Shown: positions 46,279-57,040, counted from the first letter of the stretch. The stretch is 64,000 nt of DNA from Lonsdalea populi (GCF_015999465.1 NZ_CP065534.1:2604001-2668000); one strand, 5' to 3'. The notes: generated by a model from the letters alone, not told the origin. Translations and numbers: made by a program.

Positions 46279-48336
46279 TTAACTCGCCTTGCGCTGCTTG
46301 GGCACGCCCAGCCGATGCAGCTGTTCGACGAAAACCGACGGTTCATCTTTACGGAACAGCAACCAGACCTGATGTTTTGCTCTGGTCAGCGCCACGTAAA
46401 GCAGACGGCGCTCCTCAGCGTCGGGAAAATCTTCCGGCTTCGGCAACAGTACCTCTTCCAGCATCGACTCTCGTCCCGGCGCGGGGAAGCCGTCTTTGCC
46501 ATCCTGCAGCCCAACGATAATCACAAAATCGGCCTGCTGCCCTTTGCTGGCATGGATGGTCATAAAATCGATATTCAGTTTGGGCCAGCGGGTCGAGGCT
46601 TTTAGCAAAGCCTCGGGGCGCAGGTGGTGATAACGCGCGAGCACCAAAATGCGCGCCTCGGGCTTCACATAACCGCTCATTTTATCCAGTAGTCCTTCCA
46701 ATTGCTCGTCAGGCAGCAGCACCACCGACTTTTTGTTCCCGTCTCGCAGACCGTTGAGCGCCTTTTTCAGCTGGCTTGGATTCTGCTGAACGAATTGACT
46801 GGCTACCTCGCCGATGCGCCGGTTGAAACGGTAGGTGGTGTCCAGCACGCACTGCGCCCCAACGCCAAAATGGTGCTCAAACGCAGTCGTCAGCATCAGT
46901 TCCGCGCCGCTGAAACGATAAATGGCCTGCCAGTCATCTCCCACCGCAAACAGACTGGTTTCGCGATTTTGCCGCCGCAGCGCGGACAATAGCATCGCTC
47001 GCTGGGGGGAGATATCCTGAAATTCATCGACCAGAATGTGCTTCCACGGACTGATGAAGCGCCCTTTATCCAGCAGATTGACGGCCTGATGGATTAAGCC
47101 TGGGAAGTCGACCGCCGCTTCCTCTTTCAACGCTTTCTTCCAGGCTTTCAACAGCGGGGCCATCAGCCTGATGCGCTGTTGAAATACCGTGCGCCGGTCA
47201 TCATCCGCCAGCTCCACCATTTCGCTCTGCGACCCGCCGTGCGAACGCATCAGTCCCAGCCAGCGCTCAAGACGGCCCGACAGCCGGGAGGACAACGATT
47301 TATCCCGCCAGAAGTCGCCTTCAGGCACATCCCATGCTAATTCGTCGGTCAACCACTGCCGCCACCCCTTGGCCTGCGCTTTCTTATCGTTGCACTGTTG
47401 TTGCCACTCTTTGATCAGGAAGTGACGGCGATGCTCGGCGTCGGTTTCCAGTTTACTGATAGTCGGAACGCTGCGGCTGCAGCTTTGAATAATATGCAGC
47501 GCCAGCGCATGGAAGGTTTTGGCCTTGATCTCGCCGGTATTGAGGCGCGTCTGAATACGCTCGTTCATCTCCTCGGCCGCCTGTCGCCCGAAGGCCAGCA
47601 GCAAAATCTGGTCCGGCGTCGCGTCGCCGCGGTAGAGCAGCCATGCGGCCCGCGCCACCAGCACCGAGGTTTTGCCGCTGCCCGCGCCGGCAAGCACCAG
47701 CACGGCGTCCTCACCATTGATCACGGCCCGACATTGGGAAGGATTCAGCGGCGAGCTTTCCACGTTGGCGAAAAAGTGCTGCTGTGCGTCGAGCGTCTGT
47801 GCCGTCCAGTGCTGGTTCGCCTTTTCGCGCTGCGGCTCTCCCGCCTCCAGCCACTGCATGCAGCGTAAATAGTGCTCCCGGCAGTTGTCGAATTCGTTGA
47901 GTCTCTCCAGCGGCAGCGGTAAGGCGGAAAACGCGCCGCGAATATCCTGCTGCAACTGCGCCAGCTCTTTACGCCCGAACCAGCGGTCGCGCGTTTCCAA
48001 ACGGTGAATGGCGTCGATTTGGCGCATCAGCACGTCGGAGCTGACTTGGCTCATTTCCTCACTCCACCCCTGCCAGGCTTTCACGACATAGTGAAAGAAC
48101 TGCTGAGTCTCCTGCCATTCAGTACCGTGAAGACGCACGACTTTTTTATCCGGCAGTTCGAATTCGAGTTCACCCCAAATCAGCCCTTTCTTGCAGCGGA
48201 TCGCCATTAATTGATTGAACGGAATAAGATACTCGTGTTTGTCGCCGCTGACTTTGACGCCGGCATTAAGCAATCTCACCCGGTTATAAGGGTGCTGCGC
48301 CAGATGCTTGCCCATAGAGGTTGATTTAAGTTCCAT
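46279..48336 (-). CDS. helD: DNA helicase IV
   Basis: A superfamily I 3'-5' DNA helicase of 685 residues, very like E. coli HelD (684). Motif I is LAGAGSGKTSVLVARA, motif II ILVDEFQDISP, motif III VGDDWQAIYRFSGA, motif V/VI TIHASKGQQAD and YVALTRAKHQVW. The N-terminal domain starts MELKSTSMGKHLAQHPYNR, which fixes ATG 48336 as the start; the frame extends 26 codons upstream without family support. GGAG is present with short spacing. It is divergent from yccF. Confidence 0.96.
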   Translation of the reverse strand: MELKSTSMGKHLAQHPYNRVRLLNAGVKVSGDKHEYLIPFNQLMAIRCKKGLIWGELEFELPDKKVVRLHGTEWQETQQFFHYVVKAWQGWSEEMSQVSSDVLMRQIDAIHRLETRDRWFGRKELAQLQQDIRGAFSALPLPLERLNEFDNCREHYLRCMQWLEAGEPQREKANQHWTAQTLDAQQHFFANVESSPLNPSQCRAVINGEDAVLVLAGAGSGKTSVLVARAAWLLYRGDATPDQILLLAFGRQAAEEMNERIQTRLNTGEIKAKTFHALALHIIQSCSRSVPTISKLETDAEHRRHFLIKEWQQQCNDKKAQAKGWRQWLTDELAWDVPEGDFWRDKSLSSRLSGRLERWLGLMRSHGGSQSEMVELADDDRRTVFQQRIRLMAPLLKAWKKALKEEAAVDFPGLIHQAVNLLDKGRFISPWKHILVDEFQDISPQRAMLLSALRRQNRETSLFAVGDDWQAIYRFSGAELMLTTAFEHHFGVGAQCVLDTTYRFNRRIGEVASQFVQQNPSQLKKALNGLRDGNKKSVVLLPDEQLEGLLDKMSGYVKPEARILVLARYHHLRPEALLKASTRWPKLNIDFMTIHASKGQQADFVIIVGLQDGKDGFPAPGRESMLEEVLLPKPEDFPDAEERRLLYVALTRAKHQVWLLFRKDEPSVFVEQLHRLGVPKQRKAS

Positions 48337-48502
48337 AATCTCCGCGCCATACCTTGTGAGATCTTGTCGTTTAACCGCTAGTTTAACCGCTCTTTCCCCG
48401 CATGCTCTAGCCATAAAAACGGGTTAGGATATCGTTGCCAATAATGTGATAATTCTTTCTTCATCATAGAGTTTGATTCAAAACACAAGTCCTGGAGAAA
48501 CT

Positions 48503-48949
48503 ATGCGCACCGTGCTCAACATTCTGAATTTTGTCCTGGGCGGATTTTTCACCACGCTAGCCTGGCTCGCGGCAACCTGCGTCAGCATCCTATTGATTTT
48601 CACGATTCCCCTGACCCGCTCCTGTTGGGAGATCACCAAGCTGTCTCTGCTGCCCTACGGTAATGAAGCCGTACACGTTGACGAATTGTGCCCCTCAGAA
48701 AAAAACCGTTTACTTAATGCGGGTGGCACACTGTTGAATGTCTTTTGGGTGATCTTTTTCGGCTGGTGGCTCTGCCTTTCACACATCGCCTGCGGGATTG
48801 CACAGTGCCTTACCGTCATCGGTATTCCGGTCGGCATCGCCAACTTCAAAATTGCAGCCATTGCACTCTGGCCGGTCGGTCGCCGCGTGGTCTCTGTGGA
48901 AGAAGCTCGAGCCTCACGGGAAGCCAATGCCCGACGCCGTTTTCAGTAA
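48503..48949 (+). CDS. yccF: Inner-membrane protein YccF
   Basis: A 148-residue membrane protein with two YccF domains and about four hydrophobic segments. MRTVLNILNFVLGGFFTTLAWL and LSLLPYGNEAV match E. coli YccF (same length; first piece continuous). Its function is unknown. ATG 48503 is chosen over 48473 by this match. yccS begins 16 bases downstream, so they are likely cotranscribed. Confidence 0.94.
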   Translation: MRTVLNILNFVLGGFFTTLAWLAATCVSILLIFTIPLTRSCWEITKLSLLPYGNEAVHVDELCPSEKNRLLNAGGTLLNVFWVIFFGWWLCLSHIACGIAQCLTVIGIPVGIANFKIAAIALWPVGRRVVSVEEARASREANARRRFQ

Positions 48950-48964
48950 TCAAGCGGAATTATT

Positions 48965-51121
48965 GTGATCGTGATCCTTACAGCCTATCTGCGCCGGTAT
49001 ATCTATAACAGTCACTGGCTTTACAACATCCGTATTTTTCTAGCGCTGGCGGGTGCTGCCGTCGTCCCCTGGTGGCTGGATATTCCAACCACCACGATTC
49101 CGCTCACGCTCGGCGTGGTTGCCGCAGCGCTGGCGGATCTTGACGATCGTCTGACGGGCCGCCTGATGAATCTGCTCATTACCCTGGGCTGTTTTTTGAT
49201 CGCCTCCGTTTCCATCGAACTGTTGTTTCCCTACCCGTGGCTCTTTGGCCTTGGACTCGCGCTTTCCACCTGCGGATTTATTCTGCTGGGCGCGCTAGGA
49301 CAGCGCTACGCCACAATTGCCTTCGGCGCGCTGCTGATCGCCATTTACACCATGCTCGGCATTTCGCTCTACGACAGCTGGTATCAGCAGCCTGCTTTGT
49401 TGCTGGTCGGCGCGCTGTGGTACAACCTGCTCACGCTGCTCGGACACATTCTGTTCCCCATCCGTCCTCTCCAGGATAGCCTGGCCCGCTGCTATCAACA
49501 GCTTGCGCACTATCTCGACGCCAAATCCAATCTGTTTGATCCTGATATAGAAGACGATAATCAGCCGTTGATCGATGTGGCGATGGCTAACAGTCAACTG
49601 GTTGAGACACTCAATCAGGCCAAGTCTTCGCTGCTGACCCGTCTGCGGGGAGATCGCGGTCAGCGCAGCACTCGCAGAACGTTGCACTACTATTTCGTCG
49701 CGCAAGATATTCACGAACGCGCCAGCTCTTCCCATGTGCAGTATGCGCAGCTACGCGAAACGCTGCGTTACAGTGATGCACTGTTTCGTTTTCAGCGCCT
49801 GCTGTCGATGCAATCTCGTGCCTGTGAGCAACTGGCCCGGTCCATTTTGCTGCACCAGAAGTATCAGCACGATCCGCGTATTGAAAAAGCCTTCACGCAT
49901 CTGGAACTGACCCTCGAAAAACTGGCGACGCAGGGGACATCCGTCGCACAGCTGAAGGCCATGCGCCACCTAATCAACAACCTGCGCGCCATCGATGCCC
50001 AGCTCGCCACCATTGAATCCGAGCAATCCGTTGAACAGGACGAGCAGAAGGAAAACCGGCTGCTGGCGGATGATAAAATCACCGGTTGGAGCGATATCTG
50101 CCTGCGTATCAGCCGTCATCTCACGCCGAAATCGGCGCTGTTTCGCCACGCGGTGCGGATGTCCGTACTGCTGTGCGGCGGTTATGCATTTATTCAGGTC
50201 ACTCATCTGCAACACGGCTACTGGATTTTGCTGACCAGCCTGTTTGTCTGCCAGCCGAACTACAATGCGACGCGTCATCGTCTCAAGTTGCGCGTCATCG
50301 GCACGCTGGCCGGGGTTCTGTTCGGGCTACCCATCCTCTATTTCGTACCGTCGATAGAAGGACAAATGACGCTAATCGTCATCAGCGGCGTGCTGTTTTT
50401 CGCTTTCCGCACCGTGCAGTACGCCCACGCGACGCTGTTTATCACCCTGCTGGTGCTGCTGTGCTTCAACCTGCTGGGTGAAGGATACGAAGTAACCGTG
50501 CCGAGAGTGCTTGATACGCTGATCGGCTGCGGCATCGCCTGGGCGGCAGTCAGCTTCATCTGGCCCGACTGGCGTTTCCGCGCTCTTCCTGCGGTCGTCA
50601 ATAAAACGCTGTATGCCAACTGCCGCTACCTGGATGCAATTATGGAGCAGTACCATCAGGGGAAAAATAACAGCCTGGCGTACCGTATCGCCCGTCGCGA
50701 TGCTCACAACAGCGATGCCGAACTGGCGTCGGTGGTCTCTAATATGTCCGTCGAGCCATATGCCACCAAAGAAAAACGCGAGCATGCTTTTCGGCTGATG
50801 TGTCTGAACCACACGTTACTGAGCTATATCTCCACGCTAGGCGCCCATCGGGAAAAACTTTCGTCGCCAGAAACGCTGCAGCTGCTGGATGACGCGGTTT
50901 GCTACGTGGACGACGCTTTGCATAGCGATGGCAACGATCGGGGTCAACTCAGCCGGCGGCTGGCGTCGTTGGAAGTACGCATTCGCACCGCTAATCCAGA
51001 GTCTGAAAGTAAAGATCAGTTGGTGTTGCAGCAAATTGGCCTCATGAGTGAGCTGCTGCCGAAGTTAGAAGCCTTAAAAGCCCAGATGGCGGAGCCGTCG
51101 GCCAGCCCGGCGCGGACTTGA
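48965..51121 (+). CDS. yccS: YccS/YhfK-family inner-membrane protein
   Basis: A large membrane protein of 718 residues resembling the FUSC/aromatic-acid exporter type. It has two blocks of membrane segments (about 20-165 and 395-525) separated by a soluble helical region, with LTSLFVCQPNYNATRHRLKLR typical of FUSC proteins. It matches E. coli YccS across its length. The start is a GTG at 48965, with another GTG at 48971; no ATG start fits the alignment. The transported compound is unknown. Confidence 0.93.
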   Translation: MIVILTAYLRRYIYNSHWLYNIRIFLALAGAAVVPWWLDIPTTTIPLTLGVVAAALADLDDRLTGRLMNLLITLGCFLIASVSIELLFPYPWLFGLGLALSTCGFILLGALGQRYATIAFGALLIAIYTMLGISLYDSWYQQPALLLVGALWYNLLTLLGHILFPIRPLQDSLARCYQQLAHYLDAKSNLFDPDIEDDNQPLIDVAMANSQLVETLNQAKSSLLTRLRGDRGQRSTRRTLHYYFVAQDIHERASSSHVQYAQLRETLRYSDALFRFQRLLSMQSRACEQLARSILLHQKYQHDPRIEKAFTHLELTLEKLATQGTSVAQLKAMRHLINNLRAIDAQLATIESEQSVEQDEQKENRLLADDKITGWSDICLRISRHLTPKSALFRHAVRMSVLLCGGYAFIQVTHLQHGYWILLTSLFVCQPNYNATRHRLKLRVIGTLAGVLFGLPILYFVPSIEGQMTLIVISGVLFFAFRTVQYAHATLFITLLVLLCFNLLGEGYEVTVPRVLDTLIGCGIAWAAVSFIWPDWRFRALPAVVNKTLYANCRYLDAIMEQYHQGKNNSLAYRIARRDAHNSDAELASVVSNMSVEPYATKEKREHAFRLMCLNHTLLSYISTLGAHREKLSSPETLQLLDDAVCYVDDALHSDGNDRGQLSRRLASLEVRIRTANPESESKDQLVLQQIGLMSELLPKLEALKAQMAEPSASPART

Positions 51122-51234
51122 TCGCATCAGTTTTCGGAGTCTCATCTTCATCGCTACTCAGCTTAAATCCCGTGCGCGCCACACGACGTCTGCGCGCACG
51201 GAGATTCTTCCCTTGGGTTGGATGAACAACCTTA

Positions 51235-51861
51235 TCAGTGTTTAGGCTGTTTCCCCTGGCTCGCAAGGTGGTGTTTAAACCACTCAATCAGCTCTTGGCG
51301 CACTTGCTCCGGCAACGCCGCCTGATGAACGCCACGAATGGCGCCTGCCAGCGCGAGCAATACGCTGAGATTGAGATCGTGCCTGACGACGCTTAACCGA
51401 AGAAAACTCTGTATCTCCCCCAGTTCATGCAACTGTTCAATGTTGCGAATCCCCGCTTTCCACAACTGCCGTTCTAAATAATGGTTAAGGTTAGGCAAGT
51501 CTTTCAGCCTGATACTTTGCGTCTTGATGACCTTATCTTGCCGGGCCCCTTCCAATGACAACGACGCCAGATGCAGGAGTTCTGGTTCATTGTTCCACAA
51601 GGTATTGTCCACCTCGTAATAGTTCAATGGAACAGGCACGCCGCGGTTGGTGCAAACCATGCTCACCATCTCCCGAGCGCGAAAATGCACTTCATGCTGT
51701 CGCGATGCCCGTAGATAAAGTTCACCGTTGGACACCAGCGCGAAGATAATCTTGTCTGCTGCGATGCTGTAGCCGCCAAATTGAGACCGGGAACTAATAG
51801 TTCCCAAAGAGGAGAAAACGTACTTAGACTGCCGAATCCTTTTTTCGCATAAATGCTTCAT
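51235..51861 (-). CDS. sxy: Competence regulator Sxy (TfoX)
   Basis: A 208-residue (E. coli 209) coactivator that works with CRP at CRP-S promoters to switch on DNA-uptake genes. The TfoX N-domain SRSQFGGYSIAADKIIFALVSNGELYLRA and the C-domain with LKDLPNLNHYLERQLWKAGI (both continuous) match the family. It is divergent from sulA, as in E. coli. Its presence suggests the CRP-S regulon is retained; it does not prove natural transformation. Confidence 0.95.
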   Translation of the reverse strand: MKHLCEKRIRQSKYVFSSLGTISSRSQFGGYSIAADKIIFALVSNGELYLRASRQHEVHFRAREMVSMVCTNRGVPVPLNYYEVDNTLWNNEPELLHLASLSLEGARQDKVIKTQSIRLKDLPNLNHYLERQLWKAGIRNIEQLHELGEIQSFLRLSVVRHDLNLSVLLALAGAIRGVHQAALPEQVRQELIEWFKHHLASQGKQPKH

Positions 51862-52035
51862 AACATTGTCCTTATCATGTTCACCCTAATTACTGAATCG
51901 CAATATACGTAACGGGAACAAGTAATTAAGCATACGAAAACGGTTGCCTCAAACACAAAATGGCGTTACTGGACATTCCCTGTAAATTATGCGAGGCGCT
52001 TTCAAATTCCGATTGATCTTTATTTGTACACGCAT

Positions 52036-52055
52036 TACTGTATGCGCATACAGTA
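52036..52055 (+). promoter_or_regulatory. LexA box (SOS operator) of sulA
   Basis: TACTGTATGCGCATACAGTA is a perfect palindrome containing the exact LexA consensus CTGT-N8-ACAG (52038-52053). It lies 22 bases before the sulA start. Confidence 0.97.
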
Positions 52056-52077
52056 ACCCTGCCGGTGGAATTCACTC

Positions 52078-52575
52078 ATGCGCACACAACTCGTTAACGC
52101 TCGCCGCTTCTCTCAGTCTTCTTTACACACGCAGGATGTGCCTGCGGCCACGCCTAACGGCGGCGGCATCATCAGTGAAATTGTCTACAGCGACGATCAG
52201 CCTATTCTGGCCCCCTTGCTGCTGCCGTTGTTGCAGCAATTAGGAATGCAGTCTCGCTGGCTGTTATGGCTGGCGCCACAGCAAAAACTCAGCCGCGCCT
52301 GGCTGCAGCAAGCGGGCTTGCCGCTCGAGAAGATGATTGAACTCCACCATATCAACCCGGCAGGGACATTAGAGGCAATGGAAAAAGCGTTGAGGACGGG
52401 GAACTACAGCGCGGTGTTATGCTGGTTGCCGGCGGATCTGGAAGATGAAGAAAAAACGCGCCTGCGCGAGGCGGCGGAAAGCGGGAATACCTACGGATTT
52501 ATCATGCGATCAGAGCCAAAAGCCATCAACAGACCATTTTCTACGTTAAAAATTCACTCCAGATTGTATCATTAA
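52078..52575 (+). CDS. sulA: SOS cell-division inhibitor SulA
   Basis: A 165-residue protein that binds FtsZ and blocks septation during DNA damage until Lon removes it. The core QPILAPLLLPLLQQLGMQSRW, ALRTGNYSAVLCWL and the C-terminal KIHSRLYH, which Lon recognises in E. coli, are all conserved. It is controlled by the perfect LexA box just upstream and is followed by ompA. Confidence 0.95.
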   Translation: MRTQLVNARRFSQSSLHTQDVPAATPNGGGIISEIVYSDDQPILAPLLLPLLQQLGMQSRWLLWLAPQQKLSRAWLQQAGLPLEKMIELHHINPAGTLEAMEKALRTGNYSAVLCWLPADLEDEEKTRLREAAESGNTYGFIMRSEPKAINRPFSTLKIHSRLYH

Positions 52576-52934
52576 GTAAATTAAGAGCATTCCTACGGGG
52601 GAAGGCCTCAGAGTTAAAGATCCCCCGCAGGCATTGAGTTCTTTACTCCTCCCCTCCCATCACCAGCCATAAATAATCTGTCCGAACTGACAAATTAATC
52701 TATTATTTGTTAGTAAGTATGTGTGAAACGCTAGGATTTTGTCTGGGACTTCTAACATCATACTTGTAACTTTTGCATCACGTTGTAGACTTTACCCGCA
52801 GGAGTTGCTCTTCATATAACATCAGCTGACTGGTGAGAATAATTAAGAGCAATGTTTCCTTCAAAAAGATTTTAACCAAAGGTTTATTATCTCGAAGAGT
52901 TAATTACCTGTTTGGATGATAATGAGGCGTAAAA
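52576..52934. other. ompA promoter and long leader region
   Basis: A 359-base region after sulA. It holds the conserved ompA promoter and an untranslated leader of roughly 137 bases, similar in length to that which stabilises the ompA mRNA in E. coli. The ribosome site reads ATGAGGCG just before the start, the region targeted by the sRNA MicA in E. coli. Confidence 0.75.
52764..52791 (+). promoter_or_regulatory. ompA sigma-70 promoter
   Basis: TTGTAA (52764-52769) and TAGACT (52786-52791) are 16 bases apart. The surrounding bases ACTTGTAA and ACGTTGTAGACTTTAC are nearly identical to the E. coli ompA promoter. Confidence 0.85.
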
Positions 52935-53987
52935 ATGAAAAAAACAGCTATCGCAGTTGCAGTGGCACTGGCTGGCTTGGCTTCCGTAGCTCAAGCAGCA
53001 CCTAACGACAATACCTGGTACGCAGGCGCCAAACTGGGCTGGTCTCAGTTCCATGACACTGGCCTGTACGGCAACGGTTACCAAACCACTAACTCCCCGC
53101 ACGAAAACCAACTGGGCGCTGGCGCCTTCGGTGGTTATCAAGCTAACCAATACCTGGGCTTCGAACTGGGTTATGACTGGCTGGGCCGTATGAAGTACAC
53201 CGGTGAAAACCGTGGTAACTTTAAAGCACAGGGCGTTCAGCTGGCTGCCAAACTGAGCTACCCGATCGTTGACGATCTGGACGTTTATACTCGTCTGGGT
53301 GGTTTTTTCTGGCGTGCTGACAGCCACGACGACGTGACTGGCCGCGGCGGCAACGACACCGGTATTTCTCCGATGGCTGCAGTAGGTCTGGAATATGCAG
53401 TCACCAAAAACTGGGCTACTCGTCTGGACTACCAGTGGGTTAACAACATCGGCGACGCAGGTACCGTTGGCGGTCGTCCTGATAACGGCATGCTGAGCGT
53501 TGGCGTTTCTTACCGTTTCGGTCAGGAAACTCCAGCTCCGGTCGTAGCACCGACTCCGGCGCCGGCTCCGGTCGTTCAGACCAAACGCTTCACTCTGAAA
53601 TCTGACGTACTGTTCACTTTTAACAAAGCAGAACTGCGTCCTGAAGGCCAGAGCTCTCTGGACCAGCTGTACACTCAGCTGAGCACCATGGATCCTAAAG
53701 ACGGTTCCGTAGTCGTCCTGGGCTTCACTGACCGTCTGGGTTCAGAACAGTATAACGAAGGCCTGTCCACTCGCCGTGCTCAGAGCGTCGTTGACTATCT
53801 GGTTGCCAAAGGCATCCCGGCTGACAAAATCTCTGCCCGTGGTCTTGGCGAATCTAACCCGGTTACCGGTTCTACCTGTGACAGCGTGAAAGGCCGTAAA
53901 GCCTTGATCGACTGCCTGGCCCCGGATCGTCGTGTAGAAATCGAAGTGAAAGGTATTAAAGACGTTGTGACTCAGCCGCAGGCTTAA
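52935..53987 (+). CDS. ompA: Outer membrane protein A
   Basis: A major outer-membrane protein of 350 residues. The signal peptide (1-21) ends SVAQA before APNDN. The eight-strand beta-barrel follows to about 195, then a Pro/Ala-rich hinge ([13 protein letters not shown]), then the peptidoglycan-binding OmpA-like domain with [17 protein letters not shown] and [20 protein letters not shown] (conserved Asp and Arg). The pair of Cys residues in the C-domain is kept (STCDS, IDCLAP). Codon use looks biased as in highly expressed genes. Confidence 0.98.
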   Translation: MKKTAIAVAVALAGLASVAQAAPNDNTWYAGAKLGWSQFHDTGLYGNGYQTTNSPHENQLGAGAFGGYQANQYLGFELGYDWLGRMKYTGENRGNFKAQGVQLAAKLSYPIVDDLDVYTRLGGFFWRADSHDDVTGRGGNDTGISPMAAVGLEYAVTKNWATRLDYQWVNNIGDAGTVGGRPDNGMLSVGVSYRFGQETPAPVVAPTPAPAPVVQTKRFTLKSDVLFTFNKAELRPEGQSSLDQLYTQLSTMDPKDGSVVVLGFTDRLGSEQYNEGLSTRRAQSVVDYLVAKGIPADKISARGLGESNPVTGSTCDSVKGRKALIDCLAPDRRVEIEVKGIKDVVTQPQA

Positions 53988-54607
53988 TCGCACTCGCCTT
54001 TCACATGAGATGATGACGTAGCGACTCACTGCGTCATATCCCGAGAAGGATTATGGCCCTTGAATTTCAGGGGCCATTTTTATTTTTAAATGTCGATTCA
54101 TGCTTAATCACCGACTCTGCAAACTACCGCGCTTCCTGCTCTTTTTATTTAACCTTCCCACGCCAAACTATTTCTTCCTGCCGAAAAACAATCGTGTGAT
54201 TTTTATTAAGTGAGTGACATTGAAATAAAATACGCCATTTATTTTTATTGCCGCTTTCATTTCCTGATGACTAACTCCCTTTCCTGCTAATTTTTAACTC
54301 AGCGAAGGATTAGGCATACTTTTATCATGACAATAAATAATACGAAAACTAAATAAACGGACAAAAAAGAGGAAAGAAAAAAGTGCAAAAAAAAAAGAAT
54401 GTGGTCTATGACAAGACCATAGTGCTTGTCATCAAAGATCGGGACGGCAGAAAATAAGTGAACGGGAATAACGACATAGGTAATCTTCGGTTGTTCTCTT
54501 CTTCTTTTACGCGATTGTAGACGTCAGCTGAAAGTGCGTCTCCGTAATGGGGGGTGGTACGCGCGCCCTGTCATAAACGAGTACGCGCGCTTATGTTTAC
54601 CTCATCA
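53988..54607. other. 620-base region after ompA
   Basis: Holds the ompA terminator, then about 350 bases of AT-rich DNA without an ORF. At 54402-54432 two competing inverted repeats overlap: TGGTCT/AGACCA and ATGACAAG/CTTGTCAT. A 10-bp direct repeat GTACGCGCGC occurs near 54557 and 54581. No known RNA gene is recognised. Confidence 0.5.
54053..54081 (+). terminator. Terminator of ompA
   Basis: ATGGCCC/GGGCCAT hairpin (54053-54064 with 54066-54077, one mismatch at the base of the loop) followed by TTTT, 65 bases after the stop. Confidence 0.88.
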
Positions 54608-55570
54608 CTATTGGCTTGCGCTATTCAGCACAGCAATATCCTCCGCTGTCAGAGACAATCGGGTCGCAGCAGCCAGTTCGGCGACCTGCTGAACCGACGT
54701 GGCGCTGGCGATTGGCGAAGTCACGCTCGGACGCGCGATCAACCAGGCCAGCGCGACCTGGCTGGACGACACATTATGTGCCTTCGCGACCTGATCCAAT
54801 GCCTCTACGATCTTGATGCCCCGATCATTGAGATAACGATCCACGACGCCTTTACCCCGTAAGCTTTTGGAGGCGTCTTCCGGGTGGCGATATTTACCGG
54901 ACAAGAATCCGCTAGCCAGCGAATAATAGCTAATAACGCCCAGTCCATACTCTTTGGCTATCGCTTCCAGACCCGATTCATAGTGCTGCCTGTCATACAA
55001 ATTGTATTCAGGCTGCAGCGTTTCATAACGTGCCCACTGGTGGTCTTGACTCATTTGCAGCGCCTGAACCAATCGGTCAGCCTCATAATTCGAGGCGCCG
55101 ATAGCGCGAACTTTACCCTCTCGAATCAACGCATCGAATGTTGACAGCGTATCTTCCAGCGGCGTCGCTTTATCGTCGGTATGGGCCTGATAGAGGTCGA
55201 TATAGTCCGTGTTCAGACGACGCAGAGAGTCCTCAACAGCGCGACGAATGTAGGCGGGAGCCAGCCCCTTAGCGCCATTTCCCATCTCCATGCCAACTTT
55301 GGTCGCGATGATGACCTTGTCGCGTTGACCGCTTTTCTTTAGCCAGTTGCCGATAATCGTTTCAGATTCGCCGCCCTGGTTGCCATCTGCCCATACGGAG
55401 TACACATCCGCCGTATCGATAAAATTGAGTCCCTGATCCACCAACGCGTCCAGCAGGTTAAACGAGGTTGGCTCATCGATAGTCCAGCCGAAAACGTTAC
55501 CGCCGAAAGTGATCAAAGGAACGTGGATCCCAGAACGTCCAAGCTCTCGGGAAGGGGTTGAAGCAGTCAT
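54608..55570 (-). CDS. Aldo/keto reductase
   Basis: A cytosolic NADPH-dependent aldehyde/ketone reductase of 320 residues. The catalytic tetrad is visible: Asp and Tyr in FIDTADVYSVW, Lys in IIATKVG and His in YQAHTDD. The cofactor-binding SPIASATSVQQV lies near the C-terminus. It resembles the YajO/Gpr-like family branch; the substrate is unknown. ATG 55570 has GGAG seven bases upstream, better than the in-frame TTG at 55576. It stands alone. Confidence 0.93.
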   Translation of the reverse strand: MTASTPSRELGRSGIHVPLITFGGNVFGWTIDEPTSFNLLDALVDQGLNFIDTADVYSVWADGNQGGESETIIGNWLKKSGQRDKVIIATKVGMEMGNGAKGLAPAYIRRAVEDSLRRLNTDYIDLYQAHTDDKATPLEDTLSTFDALIREGKVRAIGASNYEADRLVQALQMSQDHQWARYETLQPEYNLYDRQHYESGLEAIAKEYGLGVISYYSLASGFLSGKYRHPEDASKSLRGKGVVDRYLNDRGIKIVEALDQVAKAHNVSSSQVALAWLIARPSVTSPIASATSVQQVAELAAATRLSLTAEDIAVLNSASQ

Positions 55571-55824
55571 AGGCAATCTCCTTTTTACTTAAACTCGCCT
55601 TAAAGTAGCCGCTGAAAAGCAGCCGCGTTCGTACAAGACTTAGTCAGCAAAGCGCTGGTCCCCGGCGCCACTGAGCCGAATAAAAGTTAATGCTATGAGA
55701 CCAATGCTTTAGTTTAGGTTATTTTCCAATATATAATTCGCGCCCAGCGTATCTACTCTCAATGTTGACGCCGACGTTACCAACCTAACGTGAAAATTTG
55801 GCCTGTATCATATCTGGAGCAAAC

Positions 55825-57009
55825 ATGTCCCATCTCGTGCAATTCGTCCTGGCGCTAATCGTCATCGCCGGCTTATCGCTTTTGATCTGCCGCGATCGAA
55901 AAAGCATCCGTATCCGCTATATCATCCAGCTCTTAGTCATAGAAATCGTACTGGCCTATTTCTTCCTCTACTCTTCCATAGGGTTAGGTTTCGTCACCGG
56001 ATTCGCGAGCATGTTCGACAAGTTGCTCGGTTTTGCCGCTGAAGGCACCAACTTCGTCTTTGGCAACATGAATGCTCAAGGTCTGGCCTTTTTCTTCCTC
56101 AAGGTACTCTGCCCCATTGTCTTCATCTCTGCGTTGATCGGTATCCTGCAATACATCAAAGTTCTGCCTTTTATCATTCGCGTAATCGGAACCGTGCTGT
56201 CGAAAGTGAACGGAATGGGCAGGCTGGAATCCTTCAACGCGGTGAGCTCGCTGATTTTGGGACAATCGGAAAACTTCATCGCCTATAAAGATATTCTGGG
56301 CAAGATGTCGGAAAAAAGAATGTACACGATGGCGGCGACGGCGATGTCCACCGTGTCCATGTCTATTGTCGGCGCCTACATGACCATGCTGGACGCCAGG
56401 TTCGTGGTGGCCGCGCTGGTGCTCAACATGTTCAGTACGTTCATCGTCCTGTCCCTGATTAACCCGTACAGCGTCGATGATGAGCCGGAACTACAACTCA
56501 GCAACATTCACGAAAATCAGAGCTTCTTCGAAATGCTGGGAGATTACATTCTCACCGGCTTCAAAGTAGCCGTCATCGTCTCCGCCATGCTGATTGGTTT
56601 TATCGCGCTTATCGCCGCCATTAACGCCTTGTTCAGTGCAATCTTCGGCCTTAGCTTCCAGGAAATTCTCGGCTACTTCTTCTACCCCGTTGCCTGGATC
56701 ATGGGTATCCCGGCAAATGAAGCCCTGCAGGTAGGCGGCATTATGGCGACCAAACTGGTGTCTAACGAATTCGTCGCCATGATGGAATTGCAGAAAGTTT
56801 CTGCCCAGCTGTCTCCGCGCAGCGTGGGGATTCTGTCTGTTTTCCTGGTCTCCTTCGCCAACTTCTCCTCCATTGGAATTGTGGCAGGGGCGATCAAGGG
56901 CCTAAATGAAGCACAGGGCAACACCGTATCCCGCTTCGGACTGAAGCTGGTTTACGGCTCCACACTGGTGAGCCTGCTGTCTGCGGCTATTGCCGGACTG
57001 GTGCTCTAA
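55825..57009 (+). CDS. CNT-family nucleoside transporter (NupC/NupX type)
   Basis: An inner-membrane proton- or sodium-coupled nucleoside importer of 394 residues. CNT hallmarks are present: [13 protein letters not shown] (QxEx substrate motif), [24 protein letters not shown] with the second Glu/Asn site (continuous), and [18 protein letters not shown]. About eight membrane segments are evident. GGAG precedes ATG 55825; the ATG at 55798 would add nine residues without a ribosome site. Of the E. coli proteins it seems nearer to NupX/PsuT than to NupC, but this is a judgement by eye. Confidence 0.9.
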   Translation: MSHLVQFVLALIVIAGLSLLICRDRKSIRIRYIIQLLVIEIVLAYFFLYSSIGLGFVTGFASMFDKLLGFAAEGTNFVFGNMNAQGLAFFFLKVLCPIVFISALIGILQYIKVLPFIIRVIGTVLSKVNGMGRLESFNAVSSLILGQSENFIAYKDILGKMSEKRMYTMAATAMSTVSMSIVGAYMTMLDARFVVAALVLNMFSTFIVLSLINPYSVDDEPELQLSNIHENQSFFEMLGDYILTGFKVAVIVSAMLIGFIALIAAINALFSAIFGLSFQEILGYFFYPVAWIMGIPANEALQVGGIMATKLVSNEFVAMMELQKVSAQLSPRSVGILSVFLVSFANFSSIGIVAGAIKGLNEAQGNTVSRFGLKLVYGSTLVSLLSAAIAGLVL

Positions 57010-57040
57010 GCCTTTCCAGCTTACCTCTTTGCGTTAACGC

